Origin: Pseudoalteromonas sp. SMS1
GTDB lineage: Bacteria; Pseudomonadota; Gammaproteobacteria; Enterobacterales; Alteromonadaceae
Assembly: GCF_021530565.1 (NCBI RefSeq)
Contig: NZ_JAKGBI010000019.1
Span: forward strand, 1 to 64,000
Reading direction: 5' to 3'
Length of the DNA stretch: 64,000 nt
A model generated the notes under the pieces. It did no database searches and was not told the origin of the DNA. It was given only the letters and a program-made list of their open reading frames with translations. This document shows, piece by piece, positions 35,835 to 43,370 of the stretch; positions within the stretch are counted from its first letter, which is position 1, and each line of letters begins with the position of its first letter. A program made the position numbers and the translations under genes.

Positions 35835-36866
35835 TCAAACTGAAAGCTCTTTTCGTACTATCTCAGCCCCAGCGCTCAGTGCCGTCAGTTTGCCCCTCGC
35901 AACTGAGCGGGATAATGGTGCCAAACCACAGTTTGTGCTGGGATACAGCTTATCTGCATCGACGTATTTCAGTGCTTTACGTAGCGTGTCAGCTACTTCT
36001 TCATGTGTTTCAATGGTATTTGTTGCAACATCAATTGCACCAACCATGACTTTTTTACCTCTGATCAACGCCAACAGTTCAATAGGCACACGCGAGTTAT
36101 GACACTCTAATGAAATAATGTCGATATTTGATTGTTGAAGCTTTGGAAACACTTCTTCATACAGCCTCCATTCAGAGCCTAAGGTCTTTTTCCAGTCAGT
36201 ATTGGCTTTAATGCCATAGCCATAACAAATATGGACCGCAGTTTCACATTTAAGTCCTTCGATTGCTCGCTCTAAACACGTAATGCCCCACGCATTCACC
36301 TCTTCGAAAAACACATTAAATGCAGGTTCATCAAATTGAATTATATAGACGCCAACAGCCTCTAATTCTTTTGCCTTTTGGTTCAGGATTTTGGCAAACT
36401 CCCAAGCCAGCTTTTCACGGCTCTGATAATGCGCATCGTACAAGGTGTCGATCATCGTCATCGGCCCAGGCAATGCCCATTTGATTGGCTTGTCTGTTTG
36501 CGCGCGAAGGAACTTTGCATCTTCAACAAAAACCGGCTTTTGACGACTCACCGGTCCAACCACCGTTGGTACACTTGCATCATAGCGATTACGAATGCGC
36601 ACCGTCTCGCGCTTTTCAAAATCAACACCATCTAAGTGCTCAATAAACGTTGTCACAAAATGCTGACGGGTTTGCTCCCCATCGCTGACAATGTCCACCC
36701 CTGAAAATGCTTGCTCCTGTAAGGAGACTCTTAGCGCGTCATGCTTACCAGCAACAAGTGCTGATCCTTCAAGTTTCCATGGGGACCAAAGCACTTCAGG
36801 CTCTGCAAGCCAAGATGGCTTGGGTAAACTACCTGCTGTTGATGTTGGTAATAAAGTTTTCGAAAT
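35835..36866 (-). CDS. mesD: Folate-independent methionine synthase, core-MetE type
   Basis: Methylates homocysteine to methionine; a MetE catalytic barrel without the N-terminal MetE half. About 343 residues. The zinc-site segments HICYGYG, SLECHNS and STNCGLAPL are present. It follows mesX (DUF1852), the partner needed by this family. Start problem: the conserved N-terminus (SKTLLPTSTAGSLPKPSWLA) is in frame upstream of the first ordinary start codon, GTG at 36794, but no ATG, GTG or TTG precedes it. The frame opens at 36866 with ATT, a rare start codon, which I take as the likely start; a point mutation or GTG start with a short, perhaps inactive protein are alternatives. Confidence 0.82.
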   Translation of the reverse strand: MSKTLLPTSTAGSLPKPSWLAEPEVLWSPWKLEGSALVAGKHDALRVSLQEQAFSGVDIVSDGEQTRQHFVTTFIEHLDGVDFEKRETVRIRNRYDASVPTVVGPVSRQKPVFVEDAKFLRAQTDKPIKWALPGPMTMIDTLYDAHYQSREKLAWEFAKILNQKAKELEAVGVYIIQFDEPAFNVFFEEVNAWGITCLERAIEGLKCETAVHICYGYGIKANTDWKKTLGSEWRLYEEVFPKLQQSNIDIISLECHNSRVPIELLALIRGKKVMVGAIDVATNTIETHEEVADTLRKALKYVDADKLYPSTNCGLAPLSRSVARGKLTALSAGAEIVRKELSV

Positions 36867-36906
36867 GATTGCCGCTATAGATTATTTTTTCTATGTTTTT
36901 GCATAA

Positions 36907-37012
36907 AGTTATGAGTCAGTAATCCCGCCTTGTGTCATTAACGATCGTGCGAGACCGGCGCTTTACGCCGCACTCACGAGTCGCTTGCTAGCCTTTGATC
37001 GTCCTCATAACT
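36907..37012. other. Nested inverted repeats between mesX and mesD
   Basis: The 160-bp gap holds an outer pair AGTTATGAG (36907-36915) / CTCATAACT (37004-37012), a second pair ACGATC (36941-36946) / GATCGT (36997-37002) and an inner hairpin CGGCG-CTTTA-CGCCG (36956-36970). The three are nested, so the transcript between the two genes could fold into one structure. I do not match it to a known riboswitch. Confidence 0.45.
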
Positions 37013-37026
37013 CAAACAACGAGAGA

Positions 37027-38001
37027 TTACGCATAGCTTGCCGACCACTGCTCAAGAATCGTTTGGTAAGGTTTTATGAAGTTTTCTTCTGCAAATTTAC
37101 CCTGCTCTTTTGCTAATTGGCCCCGTTCTTCTCGGTCATAGACAATCTGGGTGAGTGAATGATCTAAATTCTTCAAGTTTGGTTTGTAACATGCGCCTGC
37201 AACTGCGTTTGCATTATAGATTTCAGGGCGATAAATTCGTTGGAATGTCCCCATAGTGCTAATTGTACTGATTAGTTCTAGGTTACTGTAATCATTTAGT
37301 AAATCACCAAAAAAATAGAATGCGAAAGGCGCTACGCTATTTGGCGGCATAAAATAGCGCACCTGTAAGCCCATCTTTTTAAAGTACAGCTCAGTTAAAG
37401 ATGACTCGTTAGGTAGGTATTCAAAACCAAGTACAGGATGTTGATTTTCTGTTTTATGGTATGTTTTGTTATCTGACACACTCAAGCAAATAACAGGCGG
37501 CTTTTTAAAGTTATTTTTATAAGTCTCTGAATTAACGAAGTACTTGAATAACTTACCGTGAAGTTCTCCAAAGTTTTCTGGAATACTGAACTGCGACCGG
37601 TCTTTGTTATGATCAAGCAGCAAGACGCTAAAGTCATAGTCACGTACATATGATGAAAAATTATTTCCAACAATACCTTCTATACGTTCGCCCGTTTTGT
37701 TATCAATAATGTAAGTTTTCAAAACTTCTATGGATGGGAAGGTGTCACCGCTGCCCTCAACATCCAAATCTACAGAAACGATCTCCAATTCAACAGAGTA
37801 ACGGTCGCCTTCTGGGTTATCCCAATGTGCTAACGCATTAAAACTGTTGTCTATCATCTGTAAAGCATTACGTAAATTTGCCTGACGACTCTCGCCTCTA
37901 GCTAGGTTAGCAAAGTTAGTTGTAATACGGGTACTGTTTGACGGGTGGTAGTTTTCGTCAAGGCGAAGGTTTTTAATAGTAAACGTAAAATCTTTATTCA
38001 T
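37027..38001 (-). CDS. mesX: DUF1852 protein, MesX partner of MesD
   Basis: 324 residues matching DUF1852, found next to the core-MetE gene in aerobic bacteria and required, with oxygen, for MesD activity (family knowledge). Its chemical role is not established. It opens a two-gene unit with mesD 160 bp downstream and has MetJ-type boxes about 120 bp upstream. No signal peptide; cytosolic. Basic-charged C-terminal helix (REERGQLAKEQGKF). Confidence 0.87.
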   Translation of the reverse strand: MNKDFTFTIKNLRLDENYHPSNSTRITTNFANLARGESRQANLRNALQMIDNSFNALAHWDNPEGDRYSVELEIVSVDLDVEGSGDTFPSIEVLKTYIIDNKTGERIEGIVGNNFSSYVRDYDFSVLLLDHNKDRSQFSIPENFGELHGKLFKYFVNSETYKNNFKKPPVICLSVSDNKTYHKTENQHPVLGFEYLPNESSLTELYFKKMGLQVRYFMPPNSVAPFAFYFFGDLLNDYSNLELISTISTMGTFQRIYRPEIYNANAVAGACYKPNLKNLDHSLTQIVYDREERGQLAKEQGKFAEENFIKPYQTILEQWSASYA

Positions 38002-38122
38002 GATGATTGGTATCCAAATTTTTTGGCAACAGCCTTAAATAATTTCTCCCCCCTAGACTCGGCTTAATATCCTTATCTAATGATCTCAAAACGTCGAACA
38101 TGTTTAGTATGATCTTTAGTTT

Positions 38123-38138
38123 TGACATCTAGACGTCT
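38123..38138. promoter_or_regulatory. Tandem MetJ-type operator upstream of mesX
   Basis: Two adjacent 8-bp met boxes, TGACATCT and AGACGTCT; the second is the exact consensus and the first differs at two bases. MetJ binds tandem boxes as cooperating dimers. They lie 122 bp upstream of the mesX start, placing the pair under methionine (SAM) repression. Confidence 0.7.
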
Positions 38139-38303
38139 AGAGCTTTTCGTTGAGTTAGTTATACGTGGATACTTCGCTGTTTAAAAATGTTATAAATTCA
38201 AATTGTTCTTGAAGAAAACTAATAATCAAAGCCCATGCGGGTTGGAGAGGACATCCAGCCACCTTCGTGTAGTCTTGCTGCTACTATTAAAAAATCGAAT
38301 GCA

Positions 38304-38650
38304 ATGAGTGAATTACTCTTATTGATTTTATACCGCGACTTGTTAGGCTGTGGCGTTGGATTTTTGGCTGGACTATTGTGAATTGGCGGCGAATCTGCCT
38401 GTGGGACCTTGATCGTCCTATTCGGCTCAACTGGCTGTATCAGCTCAGGTATCAGTCAATTTGAATTAAAAGATGGGTTTAAAGAGTCTATGTATTTACC
38501 AACGCTGCTTGGGGTTGTATGAGCTTCATGGTTTACCGCCGCTTTGGGTGCTAAAGCCACGCATTGTTTTCCTGTTTCAACAGTAAAATAATCTTTGCTT
38601 TGCTACTGGTGATCATGGCCATCAATTTGTTTTTTATGCATAAGCACTAG
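38304..38650 (+). pseudogene. TauE/SafE family permease, degraded
   Basis: From ATG 38304 the frame reads MSELLLLILYRDLLG and then the TauE-type GCGVGFLAGLL, but stops at TGA 38379-38381. The same frame continues to a second TGA at 38520-38522 in YLPTLLGVV and later needs a frameshift near 38588 to reach the family's C-terminal IFALLLVIMAINLFF, ending at TAG 38650. The middle of the protein is deleted: about 115 codons remain of a usual 240-260. A hairpin AAGGGCCA / TGGCCCTT (38652-38681) follows. The original role would have been sulfite or sulfonate-type anion export. Confidence 0.65.
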
Positions 38651-38721
38651 AAAGGGCCATGTGATAGTAACACTGGCCCTTAGAACACTTTAACTATACG
38701 TTTAGCCTTGCCAGCCTTTGC

Positions 38722-39294
38722 CTATACCTGCCCAGTCACCAATGCAAAAGTGCCGATGATCATCAACATCCAAAAGGCTAACCCGATAAAAATCCATATA
38801 AAGTTCAACAATGTAAACCGGTCATTGTTGCTACCCGTTGGATCCCCACAAGCAAAATTGGCCACGGTTTGAGCTTTGTGTAAACAAAAGCTCGAAATAA
38901 GCAGGGTAATATACATAGAGTATATGGTGTACGGAATGCCAATTTCGTTGTCAGCAAGTCGCCCACCTACGTTGCCCAGAATTGAAAATACAACAAAGAC
39001 AGTGGCGTAATGAATAATGCCATTTGGTGGTGTGCTTTGTGTTTTCTCGTATTGCACTTCCATAGATGAAAACAACGAGTGCGCAAAAAATATCGAAAAT
39101 AGGCCTCGCACAATCGGCCATATATCGTCCCCTGTACTCTTTTTGTATTCACGCCAGTGCTTATAAAACCAGTAAACGGAGTAAAAGCCGAATGTCATAA
39201 TATTGAGTGTCCAAAACTTTCTTGCTGACACAATATAAAACGCCATTTCTGCTGGTTCATCCGTCACTGATTTAGGTAAAGATGTTTCAGTCAT
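38722..39294 (-). CDS. Hypothetical four-helix membrane protein
   Basis: 190 residues. An N-terminal tail and the motif FYIVSARKFWTLNIMTFGFYSVYWFYKHW (about 19-47; read in two halves) resemble the start of DUF4234-like membrane proteins, and four hydrophobic segments follow. No enzymatic motif. Possibly an envelope protein of unknown role; not linked to the GH3 gene by spacing (182 bp). Confidence 0.7.
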   Translation of the reverse strand: MTETSLPKSVTDEPAEMAFYIVSARKFWTLNIMTFGFYSVYWFYKHWREYKKSTGDDIWPIVRGLFSIFFAHSLFSSMEVQYEKTQSTPPNGIIHYATVFVVFSILGNVGGRLADNEIGIPYTIYSMYITLLISSFCLHKAQTVANFACGDPTGSNNDRFTLLNFIWIFIGLAFWMLMIIGTFALVTGQV

Positions 39295-39476
39295 TGTATC
39301 CTCACTGAGAATCTAAATAAGCCATTATAATGGGGTGCCCACCATGCCATGTAAATGCATTTTTTGCAAAAGTAATGATATCTAGTGAATCAACTTGATT
39401 TACAATCCCAATTACATAATATAAGTCGCACGTCGCATTAACACTTAAGTTCGGATAAAAATGACTGCGCTCATTA

Positions 39477-42020
39477 TTATTCACATGCAATGATTAAAGC
39501 GTCAGGCACGGCCGCACGCAGTGCAATGTTACCCAATCCAATTTTGGCCTCTCCGATAAGCGATATACTAAAAGGGGATGCCGTCTGCGATAATTTTGCA
39601 TCCAAGCTTGCAAAGCACGCCAATGGAACTGCAACTTGCTGCCACTGCGTAGTTAAAGTCTGCAATTGTTCGTCCGCTATTTTAATCTGAGAGTCACATG
39701 GTTTTTGCCCCATGCAATTCATCCCGATAGCAGCACCAATGAGTGATCCCGAGTTCAGCGATACATCAAATGTTAGGTAAGCATTCGATCCGACGAAGGC
39801 ACTCAGGTCTTCAGGAAAACCGTGTTTGCTGATCAACTTAACCCCTGCATGCACATGATTGTTAAGAGATAACTGCATACTGTCTTCTTGTACAAAGCGA
39901 TCAATCGTTCGAAATTCGACGCCATTGAGCATTTCGCTATTGGATTCTACCCGTTTTTTTTCGTCGCCCACGGTAAGATATAAAGCCCACGGTTTTTTTG
40001 GTTGTACATCGTATAGAATCTCGACTTCATTAACACTTGAGCCAATATCGAATGACTCGCTCAAGGTCTCGCTTAAGGTGTCTACTTTTGCGTAGTTCAA
40101 ACCATACCCGTATGGAAATAATGGTGTCGTTCCATCAAAGCGATTAGCATGCTGCGTTGGTGTGTTTGGCCAAGAAAATGACAGAACGCCCGAGAAATCA
40201 TGTTGAATACGGTTCTGTTTGTCCCTTAGCAACACATCGGCAACTCCCCCACCTTCTGAACCAGGTAACCAAAGTGCCACAAATGCATCACTGGCATTGA
40301 GTTCTGCATTGACCCACATCGGACGGCCACTGATGAACAACGACACAACGGGTATACCTTGCGCTTTCAATGATTTAATTCTCTGTAAATCCTGTTTGGT
40401 ACCGTATTGATACGCCAAATGCGGTCTATCTCCTTGTCCTTCCGCATAGGGCTCTTCTCCAAACACGACGATCGCAACATCTGGCTTATTGTGCTGTTCA
40501 AACTTACCATCAATACTGAGCGTGATTGTGCCCCCCGCTTTATCTACTTGTTGCTTCACTCCCTCATAGATAGAGGTGCCACCAGGAAAATCTGAATTCG
40601 CATTGTTGGTCCCCTGCCACGTAATGGTCCATCCTCCTGATTGTTTGCCGATGTTATGTGCCCCATCGCCTGTCATTAAAATATTTTGTTTTGGCGACAG
40701 TGGTAAAATACCCGCTTTATTTTTGAGTAGGACCATTGATTTGCGCACAGCTTCTCTCGCAAGGGCTCTATGTTGTTGATTTCCCAATAGCTTACTGTCA
40801 CCTGCGTAAAGTCGCTGTGCTGGACTTGGTTTGTCGAACAAACCTGCTCGTACCTTTACCCTAAGGATCCGAGTAACAGCATCATCTATCCTGCTTAACG
40901 GTATGGTGCCATCTTTGACTTGGCCAATGGTATTATAAAATAAAGGCTTCCAACTTTTTGTGGGTGCCATAAACATGTCCAAGCCTGCATTGATCGCTTG
41001 TGGACAGCTATCATTAGTACATTCTGGAATTTGACCGTGACCATTCCAATCCCCAACCACGAAACCATCAAACCCCATACGCTGTTTTAACACTGTCGTC
41101 AGTAAATATTTGTTGCCATGGATCTTCTCTCCATGCCAACTATTAAAGGATGCCATAACGGACTGTGCGCCTGCCTTTAACCCACCCACATAGCCCTGAG
41201 CATGTATGTTAAAGAGGGTCTGCTCGTTAACGATGTTATTGCCTTGGTCATCACCTTTGAGTGTGCCACCATCTCCCACAAAATGCTTAACGGTACTGAT
41301 CACATGCTGCTCTTTAAATACGCCATTGGATAATCCATCCCCTTGCAATCCCTTTACAATGGCATAAGCATAATTTTTGACGATCTCTGGGTCCTCAGAG
41401 TACCCTTCATACGTTCTTCCCCACCTATCATCTCGCACCGTGGCTACTGTCGGCGCAAAAATCCATTCAATACCAGTGGCGAGCACTTCTTTGGCAGTGG
41501 CCTGAGCAATTTTCTCTATTAATTTAGGATCATTTGCAGCACCTAGCCCAATGTTGTGCGGGAACAACGTCGCACCAATCACATTGTTATGACCATGGAC
41601 CGCATCCGTTCCCCACATTGTTGGGATTGTCGAGCCATCCACAGACGCATCAATTGATGCTTGATACATCGACTCTGCCAACGCAACCCAATCAGAGACA
41701 GACGCGTATTTATCATTGTTTGGAAACGCCCCGCCACCATTTAAATAAGAGCCGAATCCATATTTGCGCATATCTTCTATCGTGATATCACGTATTTCTG
41801 GCTGTATCATTTGTGCGACTTTTTGTTCAAGAGTCATTTTTGCAAGGAGCTTGGCCACACGCAACTCAACATCTTTTGATACCGCAACTTCCGAGGCAAT
41901 ATGTGGCCAAATAGAAGGCTCTGTTGCAGCCTTTGTCTCAAGTCGTTCTGATTGGCCACATGCATTGAGCAAGCCCGTCATACAAACACAGAATAACGTT
42001 GTTTGTTTTAAGTTGTTCAC
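39477..42020 (-). CDS. GH3 beta-glucosidase lipoprotein, exo-acting on beta-glucan
   Basis: 847 residues. Lipoprotein-type signal (LLNAC, Cys21). GH3 N-terminal TIM barrel (about 55-400) with nucleophile Asp324 (GFVVGDWNGHG), then the GH3 C-terminal alpha/beta sandwich (about 425-640), and a C-terminal beta-sandwich of about 150 residues resembling the ExoP galactose-binding-like domain. Trims glucose from laminarin or cello-oligosaccharides, probably in the periplasm. Start GTG at 42020, whose bases overlap the stop of the sugar transporter (GTGA); AAGGAG lies 9 nt upstream. Confidence 0.92.
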   Translation of the reverse strand: MNNLKQTTLFCVCMTGLLNACGQSERLETKAATEPSIWPHIASEVAVSKDVELRVAKLLAKMTLEQKVAQMIQPEIRDITIEDMRKYGFGSYLNGGGAFPNNDKYASVSDWVALAESMYQASIDASVDGSTIPTMWGTDAVHGHNNVIGATLFPHNIGLGAANDPKLIEKIAQATAKEVLATGIEWIFAPTVATVRDDRWGRTYEGYSEDPEIVKNYAYAIVKGLQGDGLSNGVFKEQHVISTVKHFVGDGGTLKGDDQGNNIVNEQTLFNIHAQGYVGGLKAGAQSVMASFNSWHGEKIHGNKYLLTTVLKQRMGFDGFVVGDWNGHGQIPECTNDSCPQAINAGLDMFMAPTKSWKPLFYNTIGQVKDGTIPLSRIDDAVTRILRVKVRAGLFDKPSPAQRLYAGDSKLLGNQQHRALAREAVRKSMVLLKNKAGILPLSPKQNILMTGDGAHNIGKQSGGWTITWQGTNNANSDFPGGTSIYEGVKQQVDKAGGTITLSIDGKFEQHNKPDVAIVVFGEEPYAEGQGDRPHLAYQYGTKQDLQRIKSLKAQGIPVVSLFISGRPMWVNAELNASDAFVALWLPGSEGGGVADVLLRDKQNRIQHDFSGVLSFSWPNTPTQHANRFDGTTPLFPYGYGLNYAKVDTLSETLSESFDIGSSVNEVEILYDVQPKKPWALYLTVGDEKKRVESNSEMLNGVEFRTIDRFVQEDSMQLSLNNHVHAGVKLISKHGFPEDLSAFVGSNAYLTFDVSLNSGSLIGAAIGMNCMGQKPCDSQIKIADEQLQTLTTQWQQVAVPLACFASLDAKLSQTASPFSISLIGEAKIGLGNIALRAAVPDALIIACE

Positions 42021-43276
42021 TGCATTCTCTCCTTACTTGATTTTTTATGACATCCCCAAAGGCCAAAATACGTAATGAAGATATAGCACGCAGCAGGTAA
42101 GAAGAATGAACCTTGTAACCCGATGTTGTCAGCGAGCACACCTTGCAATATGGGAATGATCGCGCCGCCGACAATCGCCAAACACAGTAAACCAGAGCCA
42201 CGACTCGCGTCTTTACCTAAACCCGAAATCGCCAGACTGAAAATCGTAGGAAACATAATTGAATTGAATAAGCCAACCGCGAGCATTGCCCACATGGCAA
42301 TCGCGCCGGTTTGACTCACTGCAAATATGACCAGACTCATTGACATAACAGCATTGAAAGCCAGTACTTTTCCACCAGCCACTTTTTGCATCACCGCAGC
42401 ACCGATAAAGCGCCCTACCATCGCGCCGCCCCAGTAGTAAGCAATGAGCTTAGCTGCTTGTGATTCGTTTAACCCAGCAATACTTGGCTGATGTAAAAAA
42501 CTCACCAAGAAACTGCCAATAGACACCTCAGCGCCCACATATAAAAATATCCCTATGGCGCCTAGAACCAAATGAGGGTGGTCTGTCAGAGGTCTCGAAC
42601 TCGCGGACAAGTCCTCTTTCGATTCAACAAGTTTTGGTAATTTAAGCACAGCAAAAACAATTGCCAGCACAGCCAATGTTGCCGCGAGTATTAAGTACGG
42701 TACTTTAACCGCATCGGCACCGCTCGACGTGATATCTTGCCCAGAAGAGAACAAAAGGTACGCACCAAAGAAAGGCGCAATAGTAGTACCAAGGGCATTA
42801 AACGCCTGCGTAAGCGTTAGTCTTGAAGGTGCCGTTTCTGGCTTCCCAAGTGCGCTTACATACGGATTAGCTGATACTTGCAACACAGTAATGCCAGACG
42901 CCAGCACAAACAGCGCGAGTAAAAATATTTCGTAAACCCCAATAATTGCCGCAGGCACAAACAGAACACACCCCAAAGCAGCAATTGCTAAACCCAGCAC
43001 AATCCCTTTTTGAAAGCCAATTTTACCAACCAGATTTCCAGCTGGAATAGACACAATAAAATACGCACCAAAAAAGCAAAACTGAACCAGCATCGCTTGT
43101 GTGTAACTTAACTGAAACGCGCTTTTAAGGTAGGGAATTAAAATGTCGTTCAGACAGGTTATAAACCCCCACATGAAAAATAAACTTGTCAGCGCTGAGA
43201 GTGCAAAACCACTCTTTTTTGGATAATCAGAAGACTGGTCCACTTGCGCCGCTTTTGAAGCAAACTCGGTTGCCAT
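42017..43276 (-). CDS. Sugar MFS transporter, FucP/glucose-galactose type
   Basis: 419 residues from ATG 43276 (GGAG 9 nt upstream; a longer frame to 43318 lacks a site). Twelve membrane segments, first near residue 25; family motifs FFMWGFITCLNDIL and VSANPYVSALG are present. Sodium- or proton-coupled uptake of glucose or another hexose is expected. It is directly fused in translation to the GH3 gene (4-bp overlap), so it probably imports the GH3 product glucose. Confidence 0.93.
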   Translation of the reverse strand: MATEFASKAAQVDQSSDYPKKSGFALSALTSLFFMWGFITCLNDILIPYLKSAFQLSYTQAMLVQFCFFGAYFIVSIPAGNLVGKIGFQKGIVLGLAIAALGCVLFVPAAIIGVYEIFLLALFVLASGITVLQVSANPYVSALGKPETAPSRLTLTQAFNALGTTIAPFFGAYLLFSSGQDITSSGADAVKVPYLILAATLAVLAIVFAVLKLPKLVESKEDLSASSRPLTDHPHLVLGAIGIFLYVGAEVSIGSFLVSFLHQPSIAGLNESQAAKLIAYYWGGAMVGRFIGAAVMQKVAGGKVLAFNAVMSMSLVIFAVSQTGAIAMWAMLAVGLFNSIMFPTIFSLAISGLGKDASRGSGLLCLAIVGGAIIPILQGVLADNIGLQGSFFLPAACYIFITYFGLWGCHKKSSKERMQ

Positions 43277-43370
43277 AATAGATAACTCCAACAAGCACCG
43301 AGTCCATACAATAAACACAATTGCATACTCGGCGCTCTAAAATAACTAAGGGATAAAAACGTGGTTAGAT

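Noticed and set aside
36907..37012. Integron attC site
   Set aside because: The outer repeats lack the paired core sites ending in AAC and GTT, and no integrase or cassette is nearby.
36867..37026. Possible cobalamin or SAM riboswitch ahead of mesD
   Set aside because: The nested repeats show no B12-box or SAM-core sequence that I can recognise; kept only as an unclassified structure.
39302..39490. 62-codon minus-strand frame between the membrane protein and GH3 genes
   Set aside because: No ribosome site, overlaps the GH3 3' end, and the sequence shows no protein-like pattern.
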